Shown here one piece after another: positions 32,264 to 40,955 of a stretch of 64,000 bases of DNA. Where the stretch lies: NCBI GenBank assembly GCA_016716325.1, contig JADJWO010000001.1, positions 1,116,001-1,180,000 of the forward strand. Direction: 5' to 3'. Both the position numbers and the translations under genes were made by a program. The number at the start of each line of letters is the position of its first letter. Position 1 is the first letter of the stretch. The notes below the pieces were generated by a model. That model ran no database searches and was not told where the DNA came from. It saw nothing but the letters and a program-made list of their open reading frames with translations. The stretch comes from Nitrosomonadales bacterium. Lineage in GTDB: Bacteria > Pseudomonadota > Gammaproteobacteria > Burkholderiales > Gallionellaceae.

Positions 32264-33658
32264 ATGGACTACGACATACTCATCATCGGCTCCGGCCCCG
32301 CAGGTCAACACGCCGCCTGGCAGGCGGCGCGCATGGGCAAGCGCGCGGCGATCATCGAGCGCAAACCGAAGATCGGCGGCGCGGGTCTGCAGACCGGCAC
32401 CATCCCCAGCAAGGCGATGCGCGAAGTGGCATATCTGCTGTCGCGTTCCGGCGGCATGCGTTCCGCGCTCGCGCCGGACAGCCGCAGCCGCCACGGACTG
32501 CTGGCCGACGCGGTGCGCCGCAAGGAAGGCGTGATCGCACAGCAGGAGTCAGTCATCCTGCAACGTCTGCTGAAACACGGCGTGGCATTGATCCCGGGAG
32601 AAGCCTCGTTCGTCGACGATCACACGCTGCAGGTCACCGACGCCTCCGGCAACGCGCGCAACTTGTCGGCGCAGGTCATCCTGCTCGCCGCCGGTTCCCG
32701 CCCGCGCCGCCCGGCGAACATCCCGTTCGACAAGAAGACGGTGCTGGACTCATCCTCCATCCTCAACCTGCGTCATCTGCCCGACAGTCTGCTGGTGGTG
32801 GGCGGCGGCGTGATCGCCTGCGAGTTCGTATCGATCTTCGCCGCGCTCGGCGTGCAGGTCTCGGTGGTGGACAGCCACACGCAACTGCTCGACTACCTGA
32901 GCGGGGACGTGGTGAACGTGCTGGCCGACAGCTTCCTCGGCATGGGCGTCACCTTCCACATGGAACAGCGCGTGGCCGAGATCGTGCATGAGGACGGTAT
33001 CGTGCTGACGCGGCTGGCGAGCGGCAAGGAATTCCGTACCGATGCGGTGTTGTTCGCGCAGGGCCGCGAGCCAAACACCGCATGGCTGCAGGCCGGGCGC
33101 GTCGGCATCGAAATGGACGGCAACTGGATCACGGTCAATGCGCATTTCCAGACCAGCGTGCCGCACATCTACGCGGTGGGCGACCTGATCGGCCGCCCCG
33201 CGCTCGCCTCCACCGGCATGGAACAGGGACGCAGCGCCGTGCTGCATGCCTTCGGCGGCAGCACGCAACAGTCCGCCGAGAACCTGCCGATGGCGGTGTA
33301 CACCATTCCGGAGATCTCCTATGTAGGCAAGACCGAGAAGGAAATACAACAGGCGAACATCCCTTATGTCATCGGCCGCGCCTATTTCAGGGACAGCGCG
33401 CGCGGCCAGATCATCGGCGACGCGCAGGGCTTGTTGAAGCTGATCGTCGATGCGCGCGACCAACACATCCTCGGCGTGCATATCGTCGGCGAGCAGGCCA
33501 GCGAACTGGTCCACATCGGGCAACTGCTGATGAACCTGAAAGGCACCGTGCGCGACCTGGTCAGCAACGTATTCAACTATCCGACGCTCGCCGAGTGCTA
33601 CAAACTGGCCGCGCTGGATTGCCTGCACCAACTCGAACGGCACGCCGCACCCGCCTGA
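32264..33658 (+). CDS. sthA: Soluble pyridine nucleotide transhydrogenase (SthA type)
   Basis: This 464-residue flavoprotein of the pyridine nucleotide-disulfide reductase family has FAD motif GSGPAG near residue 9-14, a second GGGVIA motif near 180, the GDLIG FAD segment, and the C-terminal dimerisation domain. In place of the redox-active CxxxxC it has GGAGLQTGTIPSK: both cysteines are missing, as expected for SthA, which exchanges hydride between NADPH and NAD without a disulfide (E. coli SthA keeps one Cys). The assignment over other cysteine-less homologues is probable. Confidence 0.85.
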   Translation: MDYDILIIGSGPAGQHAAWQAARMGKRAAIIERKPKIGGAGLQTGTIPSKAMREVAYLLSRSGGMRSALAPDSRSRHGLLADAVRRKEGVIAQQESVILQRLLKHGVALIPGEASFVDDHTLQVTDASGNARNLSAQVILLAAGSRPRRPANIPFDKKTVLDSSSILNLRHLPDSLLVVGGGVIACEFVSIFAALGVQVSVVDSHTQLLDYLSGDVVNVLADSFLGMGVTFHMEQRVAEIVHEDGIVLTRLASGKEFRTDAVLFAQGREPNTAWLQAGRVGIEMDGNWITVNAHFQTSVPHIYAVGDLIGRPALASTGMEQGRSAVLHAFGGSTQQSAENLPMAVYTIPEISYVGKTEKEIQQANIPYVIGRAYFRDSARGQIIGDAQGLLKLIVDARDQHILGVHIVGEQASELVHIGQLLMNLKGTVRDLVSNVFNYPTLAECYKLAALDCLHQLERHAAPA

Positions 33659-33694
33659 CACCGATCGGGCTGAGCGCAACCACCCGATACCTCC

Positions 33695-36600
33695 TCAGGG
33701 GTAGATCACCTTGACGTTCTCCGCCTGCAACAGGTTGCGCAATCCCTGCAACAGGTCGTCATGCAGCGTGACGCTCCACTCCTCGCCCAGCCGCAACTGA
33801 CAGCTCGCGCTGGCGTTGCGGTAATAGATGTGTACCGGGCATTTGCCTTCGCGGTACGGGGTGAACAGTTTCTTGAGTTGCGCGACGCTGGCGCTGCCGT
33901 TGCAGCGCAATGCCAGTTGCTGCGCGAAATGCGAACGTGCCGAGGCGAAGTCGAACAACTCCTCGCCGTTCACCCGCACGTTGCCGGAATATTCGTCCAG
34001 CTTCGCAGTACCACGCACCACCAGCAGCTCATCGGCGCGTATCCAAGGCTTGCTGTTCTCGTATTCATCGTTGAACACGGTCAGTTCGACCTGGCCGCCG
34101 CCATCGTCCAGCGTAATGATTGCCATGCGTCCGCGTCGTGTCTGCTGGATGCGCAGCCCCGCGACGATCCCCGCCAGCACCACCGGCACCCCACGCCGGG
34201 AGGCCTGCCCCGATCCGTTCGCCTGCCCGACGAATTGCGGCGTCAAGTCGGCCAGCTTCACCTTGATGAAATGGGCCAGTTCCTCGGCATATTCCTGGTA
34301 CGGATGCCCGCCCAGATAGATGCCCAGACCGGCTTTTTCGTGCGCAAGCTGTTCGCGCAACCGCCAGCGCGGAACATCGGCATGCTGGTCGATCAGCACC
34401 GCATCGGCCTCGTCGTCGCCGAACAGGCTGTTCTGGTTGGCCGCGCGCGCCTGCTGGTCGGCGCTGGCCATCGCCGCATCGACGCTGGCCATCAGCGCGG
34501 CGCGGTGATCGTTGATCGTGTCGAACGCGCCCGCCTTGATCAGCGCCTCGACGGTACGCCGGTTGACGATACGCTTGTCCACGCGGCGGCAGAAATCGAA
34601 CAGGTCCTTGAACTCGCCCTGCTTGCGCGCTTCCACGAGGTTGTTGATCGCCGCCTCGCCGGTTCCCTTGATCGCACCAAGCCCGTAGGAGATCGCGCCT
34701 TCATCGACCGGCGCGAAACGGAAACCGGAGGAATTCACATCCGGCGGCAGGATGCGCAAGCCCTGTTGCAGGGTATCCTGGTAGAAGAACCCGATCTTGT
34801 CGGTATTATCCATTTCCGAGGACAGGGTCGCCGCCATGAAGGCCGCGGGGTGATGGCACTTGAGATACGCCGTCTGGTAGGCGACCAGCGAATAGGCGGC
34901 GGCGTGCGACTTGTTGAAGCCGTAACCGGCGAACTTCTCCATCGTGTCGAAGATCTCGTTCGCCTTGCCCGAAGCGATGCCGTTCTGTCCGGCGCCCGCG
35001 ACGAATATCTCGCGCTGCTTGGCCATCTCCTCGGGCTTCTTCTTGCCCATCGCGCGACGCAGCAGGTCCGCGCCGCCCAGACTGTAGCCCGCCACCACCT
35101 GCGCCGCCTGCATCACCTGCTCCTGGTACACCATGATGCCGTAGGTGTTGCCGATCACCTTCTCCAGGCTGGGATGCGGCATGACGACCTTCTCGCGCCC
35201 GTGCTTGCGGTCGATATAGTTCGGGATGAAGTCCATCGGGCCGGGCCGGTACAGCGCATTCAACGCGATCAGGTCTTCCAGGCAGTCCGGCCTGGCCTTG
35301 ACCAGCGTGTCCTTCATGCCGCGCGATTCGAACTGGAACACCGCCGTGGTATTGGCCACCTTGAAGACGCGCTCGAAGGTCTCCCTGTCGTCGAGCGGGA
35401 TGCTCTCTATCGAGAAGGATTCAGGATTCGGGATCAAGGATCCAGAATCTGCGCCGCTCGCTGAAACGGGTTTGCCGAATCCCGAATCCCGAATCCTGGC
35501 TCCTTCAATATAACGCACCGCCCAGTCGATGATGGTCAGCGTGCGCAGGCCGAGGAAGTCGAACTTCACCAGCCCGATGGCCTCGACATCGTCCTTGTCG
35601 AACTGGCTGACCACGCTGGCCGCGCTGTCGGCGCAATACAGCGGGCAGAAATCGGTCAACTGGCCCGGCGCGATCAGCACGCCGCCCGCATGCATGCCGA
35701 CGTTGCGCGTCAGGTCCTCAAGGCGTCCCGCCAGTTCGAGCAGTTCCGGCACACCTTCTTCGCGCTCGGCGATGGCGTTGATCTCCGGCTCCATCTCGCG
35801 CGCCTTCTGCAACGAGACCGGCTTGACCCCTTCGACCGGGATCGCCTTGGACAGGCTGTCGCACAGGCCGTACGGAAAATCCATCACGCGCCCGACGTCG
35901 CGGATCACCCCCTTGGACGCCATCGTGCCGAACGTGGCGATCTGCGATACGCATTGCGCGCCGTATTTGTTCTTCACGTATTCGATGACGCGCTCGCGAC
36001 CGTCCTGGCAGAAGTCCACGTCGAAGTCGGGCATCGACACGCGCTCCGGATTCAGGAAGCGCTCGAACAGCAGTTCGTAGCGTATCGGGTCGAGATCGGT
36101 GATGCCGAGGCTGTATGCCACCAGCGAACCCGCGCCGGAGCCGCGCCCCGGTCCGACCGGCACACCGTTCTTCTTGGCCCAGCGGATGAAATCCGCCACG
36201 ATCAGGAAGTAGCCGGGGAAGCCCATCTTGATGATGGTCCCGATCTCGAAGTCGAGACGTTCCTCGTATTCCTGAAGCTTCGCCGCCCTCGCGGCTTCGT
36301 CCGGGAACAGGTGCAGCATGCGCTCATGCAGGCCGCGCATCGATTCCAGTCGCAGGAACTCATCCAGGCTTTCGCCGTTCGGCGTCGGGAAATCCGGCAG
36401 GCGCGGCTTGTCCAGCGTCAGGGTCAGGTTGCAACGCCGCGCGATCTCCACGCTGTTCTGCAACGCCTCCGGCAGATCGGCGAACAGTTCCGCCATTTCC
36501 GCCTGCGTCTTGAAATATTGCCGCGCGGTGAATTGCCGGGCACGGCGCTTGTCATTGAGCACATAGCCTTCGGCGATGCAGACGCGTGCCTCATGCGCCT

Positions 36601-37234
36601 TGAAATCGTCCGCGGCAAGGAACTGCACCGGATGCGTGGCGACCACCGGCAAGCCGAGCTCGGCGGCCAGGTGCAACGCCCCGTGGATATAAAGCTCCTC
36701 GTCGGTAAAGCCGGCGCGCTGCACCTCGAGGTAATAACGGTTGTTGAACAGCCCCGCCCATTCCTGCGCAAACTGTTTGGCCTGCCGCGCGTTGCCCGCC
36801 AGCAATGCGCAACCGACATCGCCCAGATGCGCGCCGGACAGGGCGATCAGGCCGGCCGTTCCTTCCTGGTGCAGCCATTCGCGGCGCACCTCGGCGCGGC
36901 CGCGGTGCTGGTTCTCCAGATAGGCGCGCGACAGCAGGCGGCACAGCAGCAGATAGCCTTCGTGGGACTGGCACAGCAGCAGCAACCGGTGCGGCCGGTC
37001 GCGGTCGGCCTCGTTGCTGATGAACACGTCGCAACCGGCAACAGGCTTGATACCCGCCCCGCGCGCCGCCTTGTAGAACTTGATCAGGCCGAACACGTTG
37101 TTCAGGTCGGTCAGCGCCAGCGCGGGCATCGCATCGCTCTTCGCGGCATCGACTGCCTGACCCACGCGCACCATCCCGTCCGCGATGGAATATTCGCTGT
37201 GCAGCCGGAGATGGATGAAGGATGGTTGCGGCAT
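33695..37234 (-). CDS. dnaE: DNA polymerase III alpha subunit with repeat-encoded insertion
   Basis: DnaE is the replicative polymerase. The 1179-residue protein has an N-terminal PHP domain (FIHLRLHSEYS), the palm with catalytic PDFDVDF near residue 400, fingers, a tandem HhH region, an OB domain near 990 and a C-terminal tau-binding region. Residues about 580-605 (around RIRDSGFG and LIPNPES) are encoded by a GATTCAG inverted heptamer element at 35418-35495. It replaces a short loop that in E. coli reads about RAKNGEPPLD, just before IPLDDRETF. The remainder is collinear with the family, so the insertion is presumably tolerated. Confidence 0.97.
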   Translation of the reverse strand: MPQPSFIHLRLHSEYSIADGMVRVGQAVDAAKSDAMPALALTDLNNVFGLIKFYKAARGAGIKPVAGCDVFISNEADRDRPHRLLLLCQSHEGYLLLCRLLSRAYLENQHRGRAEVRREWLHQEGTAGLIALSGAHLGDVGCALLAGNARQAKQFAQEWAGLFNNRYYLEVQRAGFTDEELYIHGALHLAAELGLPVVATHPVQFLAADDFKAHEARVCIAEGYVLNDKRRARQFTARQYFKTQAEMAELFADLPEALQNSVEIARRCNLTLTLDKPRLPDFPTPNGESLDEFLRLESMRGLHERMLHLFPDEAARAAKLQEYEERLDFEIGTIIKMGFPGYFLIVADFIRWAKKNGVPVGPGRGSGAGSLVAYSLGITDLDPIRYELLFERFLNPERVSMPDFDVDFCQDGRERVIEYVKNKYGAQCVSQIATFGTMASKGVIRDVGRVMDFPYGLCDSLSKAIPVEGVKPVSLQKAREMEPEINAIAEREEGVPELLELAGRLEDLTRNVGMHAGGVLIAPGQLTDFCPLYCADSAASVVSQFDKDDVEAIGLVKFDFLGLRTLTIIDWAVRYIEGARIRDSGFGKPVSASGADSGSLIPNPESFSIESIPLDDRETFERVFKVANTTAVFQFESRGMKDTLVKARPDCLEDLIALNALYRPGPMDFIPNYIDRKHGREKVVMPHPSLEKVIGNTYGIMVYQEQVMQAAQVVAGYSLGGADLLRRAMGKKKPEEMAKQREIFVAGAGQNGIASGKANEIFDTMEKFAGYGFNKSHAAAYSLVAYQTAYLKCHHPAAFMAATLSSEMDNTDKIGFFYQDTLQQGLRILPPDVNSSGFRFAPVDEGAISYGLGAIKGTGEAAINNLVEARKQGEFKDLFDFCRRVDKRIVNRRTVEALIKAGAFDTINDHRAALMASVDAAMASADQQARAANQNSLFGDDEADAVLIDQHADVPRWRLREQLAHEKAGLGIYLGGHPYQEYAEELAHFIKVKLADLTPQFVGQANGSGQASRRGVPVVLAGIVAGLRIQQTRRGRMAIITLDDGGGQVELTVFNDEYENSKPWIRADELLVVRGTAKLDEYSGNVRVNGEELFDFASARSHFAQQLALRCNGSASVAQLKKLFTPYREGKCPVHIYYRNASASCQLRLGEEWSVTLHDDLLQGLRNLLQAENVKVIYP
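35418..35495. repeat. GATTCAG inverted heptamer element inside dnaE
   Basis: Four units (GATTCAG, GATTCGG, GATCAAG, GATCCAG) at 35418-35445, a 29-bp centre, then three inverted CCGAATC units at 35475-35495. Total length keeps the dnaE frame open. Confidence 0.85.
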
Positions 37235-37261
37235 GACTGGATACGGGGAAATTTGCAGCAG

Positions 37262-37270
37262 ATTTTAGCA
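37262..37270 (-). promoter_or_regulatory. Extended -10 of dnaE
   Basis: On the minus strand TGCTAAAAT (37270-37262) lies about 27 bp before the dnaE ATG; no clear -35 is seen. Confidence 0.4.
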
Positions 37271-37398
37271 CCGTCGGATGCACAGAAAATTACCAGAAAA
37301 TGCTTTCCGAATAATCAAGGTGTTCCGCGACACTGATCGCGTAGATTCGATAAGTCGCGCAGCGATTACACCCGCCATCGTCGCGGGCAGGCCCCTGC

Positions 37399-38295
37399 CT
37401 ACCCCCTTGGATGATGCACTGCGTGCAGTTGCTTCAGACGTTCCCGCGCGACATGCGTGTAGATCTGCGTGGTCGAGATGTCCGAATGACCCAGCAGCAT
37501 CTGCACCACGCGCAGGTCGGCACCGTGATTCAGCAGGTGGGTGGCGAACGCGTGGCGCAGCGTGTGCGGCGACAGCGGCTTGCCGAGCCCGCAGGTCCTT
37601 GCGTGTTTCTTGATCAGGTACCAGAACATCTGCCGCGTCATGCCCCCGCCGCGCGCGGTGACGAACAGCGCGTCGCTGACCTGTCTGCCCAGCAGCACAC
37701 CACGCCCGTCCGCCAGATAGCGGCGCAGCCAGTCCAGCGCCTCTTCGCCGAGCGGCACCAGGCGCTCCTTGCTGCCCTTGCCCATCACGCGCACCACGCC
37801 CATGTCCATGCTGACCTGCGCGATGCGCAACGTCACCAGTTCCGATACGCGCAGACCGGTGGCATACAGCACCTCGAACATGGTGCGGTCGCGCAGGCCC
37901 AGCGGTGTTTGCGCGTCGGGCGCACCAAGCAACTGCTCCACATCCTGCTCGGTCAGGCTCTTGGGCAGGTTGCGCGGCAACTTGGGCGTGTCGATCTGCA
38001 ACGTGGGGTCGGACGTTATCCTGCCTTGCCGCACCAGATAGCGGAACAGCCGCTTCATACTGGAGATGGCCCGACCGGTACTGCTGGGCCGTGATTTCTG
38101 CACCGTGACCAGATGGGCGAGATAGCGCTGGATGTCGCCATGCGTGGCCTGCAGGATGGATGCGTTGCCCTGCTTTTCCAGCCATGCGGCGAACTTGTGC
38201 AGGTCGCGCCGGTAACTGTCCAGCGTATTGCGCGACAGGCCGTCTTCCAGCCACAGGCTGTCGCAGAATTCGTCGAGCAGGTCGGTATCAGCCAT
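37399..38295 (-). CDS. xerD: Tyrosine recombinase XerD
   Basis: XerD works with XerC at dif to resolve chromosome dimers. The 298-residue length is typical. The N-terminal SAM-like DNA-binding domain covers 1-105, and all catalytic residues are present: Arg149 (GLRVSEL), Lys173, His244 and Arg247 (SPHTLRHAFA), His270 (LLGHSD) and Tyr279 (IYTHV). XerD is favoured over XerC by the N-terminus and the TTQIYTHV end. A REP pair lies immediately upstream and forms the end of ogt. Confidence 0.93.
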   Translation of the reverse strand: MADTDLLDEFCDSLWLEDGLSRNTLDSYRRDLHKFAAWLEKQGNASILQATHGDIQRYLAHLVTVQKSRPSSTGRAISSMKRLFRYLVRQGRITSDPTLQIDTPKLPRNLPKSLTEQDVEQLLGAPDAQTPLGLRDRTMFEVLYATGLRVSELVTLRIAQVSMDMGVVRVMGKGSKERLVPLGEEALDWLRRYLADGRGVLLGRQVSDALFVTARGGGMTRQMFWYLIKKHARTCGLGKPLSPHTLRHAFATHLLNHGADLRVVQMLLGHSDISTTQIYTHVARERLKQLHAVHHPRG

Positions 38296-38845
38296 AAGGT
38301 TTTGTCATTCCGGGCTTGCCCCGGAATCCAGTGTTTTTATTTGACTGGATTCCCGCCTTCGCGGGAATGACGGACTTTGAATTTATCGCACCCTCATGCA
38401 CCAGCAACCAGCGCTTGATGTCCAGCGGGGCGCCTTGTGCATGACCCATGAATCCTCCCGGTCCGGACTTGCCCACCACGCGGTGGCAGGGAATGACGAT
38501 GGGTACGGGATTGGCGCCACAGGCCTGGCCGACGGCCCGCGCACCGGAATGAAGTTCCGCCGCCAGTTCACCGTAACTGCGCGTCCGGCCGCGCGGAATG
38601 TCCAGCATGGCCTGCCAGACCTTTTGCCGGTGCGGGGTCGCCTCAAGCCTGAGCGGAATAAAGAATTCCGTATCGGGGTCATCGAAATAACGCAGCAATT
38701 GATCGCACACGCTTTCGGCAAACGCGCAGACGGGACGCAACGGCCGTTCCGTCGCGGGGAGGAAGTCGATGCCGAGCAGGGCTTCGTCGTCGCAACGGAT
38801 GCCCAGCACGCCGAACGGCACGGCAAGTTTTGCCTGATAGTCCAT
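38288..38845 (-). CDS. ogt: Methylated-DNA-protein cysteine methyltransferase with REP-encoded tail
   Basis: This suicide repair protein removes alkyl groups from O6-alkylguanine. The acceptor Cys120 is in the signature PIVIPCHRVVG, and the winged-helix part is VWQAMLDIPRGRTRSYGELA. The normal domain ends at WLLVHEG (about residue 152). The last 33 residues, containing SVIPAKAGIQ and GFRGKPGMT, are translated from a REP pair (38304-38371). The natural stop has been lost or displaced, and the gene now ends within 8 bp of, and overlapping, the xerD start region. The ATG at 38845 fits the family start. Confidence 0.9.
   Translation of the reverse strand: MDYQAKLAVPFGVLGIRCDDEALLGIDFLPATERPLRPVCAFAESVCDQLLRYFDDPDTEFFIPLRLEATPHRQKVWQAMLDIPRGRTRSYGELAAELHSGARAVGQACGANPVPIVIPCHRVVGKSGPGGFMGHAQGAPLDIKRWLLVHEGAINSKSVIPAKAGIQSNKNTGFRGKPGMTKPYG
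38304..38371. repeat. REP pair forming the 3' end of ogt
   Basis: GTCATTCCGGGCTTGCCCCG-type unit (38304-38331) faces a second unit ending GCGGGAATGAC (38345-38371) across 13 bp of AT-rich sequence, a BIME of the ATTCCCGC family. Confidence 0.85.
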
Positions 38846-38862
38846 GGCGGGATGATAGCGTA

Positions 38863-38895
38863 CAAATAAAAAACGGGAGGCAGCGCCTCCCGTTT
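38863..38895 (-). terminator. Terminator of the rpsP-rimM-trmD-rplS operon
   Basis: An 11-bp perfect stem AAACGGGAGGC/GCCTCCCGTTT with a 3-base loop, followed on the minus strand by TTTTTTATTTG, lies 26 bp after the rplS stop. Strong intrinsic terminator. Confidence 0.9.
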
Positions 38896-38920
38896 CCAAA
38901 CCTCATCCTTCGGATGCCGG

Positions 38921-39292
38921 TTATTCCGCTGTCGTACGCGTTGCCAGTTTTTCCTTGATGCGCGCAGACTTGCCGGAACGCTCGCGCAGGTAGTACAGCT
39001 TGGCGCGGCGCACGTCGCCCTTGCGCTTGACATCGATGCTGGCGATGGTTGGCGAGTAGGTCTGGAAGGTGCGTTCCACGCCCTCACCGGCAGAAATCTT
39101 GCGCACGATGAAGCTGGAGTTCAGGCCGCGATTGCGCTTGGCGATCACGACTCCCTCGAATACCTGGACGCGCTTGCGCTCGCCCTCGACCACGTTCACG
39201 CCGACCACGACCGTGTCGCCGGGCGCAAATGCGGGAACCTTTTTACCCAAGCGGGCGATTTCTTCCTGTTCCAATTGTTGAATCAGATTCAC
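38921..39292 (-). CDS. rplS: 50S ribosomal protein L19
   Basis: L19 lies at the interface of the ribosomal subunits. The 123 residues contain the family segments FAPGDTVVVGVNVVEGERKR, FEGVVIAKRNRGLNSSF, VRKISAGEGVERTFQ and the YYLRERSGKSARIKE end. It is the last gene of the four-gene operon, 4 bp after trmD. Confidence 0.98.
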   Translation of the reverse strand: MNLIQQLEQEEIARLGKKVPAFAPGDTVVVGVNVVEGERKRVQVFEGVVIAKRNRGLNSSFIVRKISAGEGVERTFQTYSPTIASIDVKRKGDVRRAKLYYLRERSGKSARIKEKLATRTTAE

Positions 39293-39296
39293 TTTG

Positions 39297-40070
39297 TTAC
39301 TCCTTCTCGTTATTCGGGTCTTGTTCCTTCTGGAACGCTGCCAGAAGCCCAGACTCCTCTTTTGTCAAATCACGCCCGGCCAACAGATCCGGCCTGCGCA
39401 ACCACGTCCTGCCCAACGACTGCTGAAGCCGCCAGCGCTGTATGTCGGCATGATTGCCGGACAACAATACCGGGGGCACGGCTTCACCATGAAACATTTC
39501 CGGCCGGGTGTAATGGGGACAATCCAGCCGTCCCTGCACGAACGAATCCTGCTCCGCCGAATCCGCATCGCCCAGCACGCCGGGCAATTGCCGCACCAGG
39601 CTGTCGATCAACACCATTGCCGCCAACTCGCCACCGGACAACACATAGTCGCCGATGGATATTTCCTCATCCACATACTGGCGGATCAGGCGCTCATCGA
39701 CGCCTTCGTATCGCCCTGCCAGCAGGATCAGCCCTTCATCCTGTTGCGCCACCAGTTCCTTGACGACCGGGTGGGTCAGCAATCTGCCTTGCGGCGACAG
39801 ATACACCACGCGGCTCATCTTCACTCCGCTTGCCGCCTGTCGCTGCCTGGCCGCGCTGATCGCGCCCGCCAGCGGCTCTGCCAGCATCACCATCCCCGGT
39901 CCGCCGCCGTAGGGGCGGTCGTCAATGGTGCGGTAACTGTCCGTCGTGAAATCCCTGGGATTCCACGTCTTCAATACATAACTTCCCTGTTCGGCGGCGC
40001 GGCGCGTGATGCCGTATTGCGTCAGCGCGTCGAACATCTGCGGAAACAGCGTGATCACGTCAAAGATCAT
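39297..40070 (-). CDS. trmD: tRNA (guanine-N1)-methyltransferase
   Basis: TrmD makes m1G37 in tRNAs reading CNN codons. The start MIFDVITLFPQMF is the canonical N-terminus and its ATG overlaps the rimM stop (ATGA). The 257-residue protein has the trefoil-knot SPOUT motifs LLAGRYEGVDERL and SIGDYVLSGGELAAMVLID, with the catalytic Asp in DADSAEQDSF. Confidence 0.97.
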   Translation of the reverse strand: MIFDVITLFPQMFDALTQYGITRRAAEQGSYVLKTWNPRDFTTDSYRTIDDRPYGGGPGMVMLAEPLAGAISAARQRQAASGVKMSRVVYLSPQGRLLTHPVVKELVAQQDEGLILLAGRYEGVDERLIRQYVDEEISIGDYVLSGGELAAMVLIDSLVRQLPGVLGDADSAEQDSFVQGRLDCPHYTRPEMFHGEAVPPVLLSGNHADIQRWRLQQSLGRTWLRRPDLLAGRDLTKEESGLLAAFQKEQDPNNEKE

Positions 40071-40600
40071 TTGAGGTAATCCGCCGACCAATCCACACGG
40101 ATAGTCCTGTTCTTCAAATCGACCCGTCGGATCGCACTGGCCACGAACGGGATCAGTATCTCGCCGCCGCCATCCCGCACGCACAACACATCGTTCGCGC
40201 CGGTCTCCAGCAGGTTCGCCACCGTCCCCAGAACCACATCCGCCTCGTTCACCACCGTCATGCCGATCAGGTCATGCCAGTAGTATTCATCCTCGTCCTG
40301 CTCCGGCAAGCTGCTACGCGGCACCGCGATCAACAGCCCTTTCAGTTTTTCTGCCGCATTGCGATCCGGACAATCCGCCAGCAATGCCGCCAGCGTCTTG
40401 TTGTGCATCTCGCTCTGTTCGACCCGCACCTCGCGCCACGGGCCATGCTCGCTCCCCAGCCACCACACCTGATAGTCCATCAGGCTGTCGAGGTACTCGG
40501 TATACGGCTGGACCTTGACCCAGCCGCGTATGCCATGCGCCGCTGCCACTCGTCCCATGATCACCATGGGTTCTGCTGCATCGGGCCCGCGTGAAGGCAC
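40067..40600 (-). CDS. rimM: 16S rRNA processing protein RimM
   Basis: RimM binds S19 and assists 30S head maturation. The N-terminal RimM domain begins VIMGRVAAAHGIRGWVKV and the C-terminal PRC barrel contains YYWHDLIGMTV and LIPFVASAIRRVDL. The GTG at 40600 gives 177 residues; the internal ATG at codon 12 (MVIMGRV) is also possible because neither has a strong ribosome site. It is 11 bp after rpsP. Confidence 0.95.
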   Translation of the reverse strand: MPSRGPDAAEPMVIMGRVAAAHGIRGWVKVQPYTEYLDSLMDYQVWWLGSEHGPWREVRVEQSEMHNKTLAALLADCPDRNAAEKLKGLLIAVPRSSLPEQDEDEYYWHDLIGMTVVNEADVVLGTVANLLETGANDVLCVRDGGGEILIPFVASAIRRVDLKNRTIRVDWSADYLK

Positions 40601-40611
40601 TTCTCTGAATA

Positions 40612-40863
40612 TCAGGCTGCCGCAGCCCCGGCACGCTTGACCAGCTTGGCGACGGCGTCGCTCAATTGCGCGCCCTTGCTTTGCCAGTGACTGATGCGCG
40701 CCAGATCCAGACGCAACGCTTCCTGCTTTTCCGTGGCGATGGAATTGTAGAAACCGATGCGCTCGATGAAGCGGCCATCGCGGCGATTGCGCGAATCCGC
40801 AACAACCACGTTGTAGAACGGACGATTCTTGGAACCGCCACGGGAAAGACGAATGATTACCAT
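40612..40863 (-). CDS. rpsP: 30S ribosomal protein S16
   Basis: The 83-residue protein opens with the invariant MVIIRLSRGGSKNRPFYNVV and continues with RDGRFIERIGFYNS, as in all S16 proteins. It is the first gene of the rpsP-rimM-trmD-rplS operon. Confidence 0.98.
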   Translation of the reverse strand: MVIIRLSRGGSKNRPFYNVVVADSRNRRDGRFIERIGFYNSIATEKQEALRLDLARISHWQSKGAQLSDAVAKLVKRAGAAAA

Positions 40864-40905
40864 ATACCTATCCTAAATGAAGATGAGCCCAGCGAAAGGG
40901 CGCGA

Positions 40906-40934
40906 ATTCTACGACCTTTGGGCGAATGTTGCAA
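40906..40934 (-). promoter_or_regulatory. Promoter of the rpsP operon
   Basis: On the minus strand TTGCAA (40934-40929) and TAGAAT (40911-40906) are 17 bp apart, about 43 bp before the rpsP ATG. Confidence 0.7.
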
Positions 40935-40955
40935 CCCTTAGAAAATCAATGAATT

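Noticed and set aside
33761..37336. Plus-strand open frames of 567 and 548 codons opposite dnaE
   Set aside because: They have codon composition rich in Arg/His/Gln without any motif and lie exactly opposite a complete dnaE. High GC produces such shadows.
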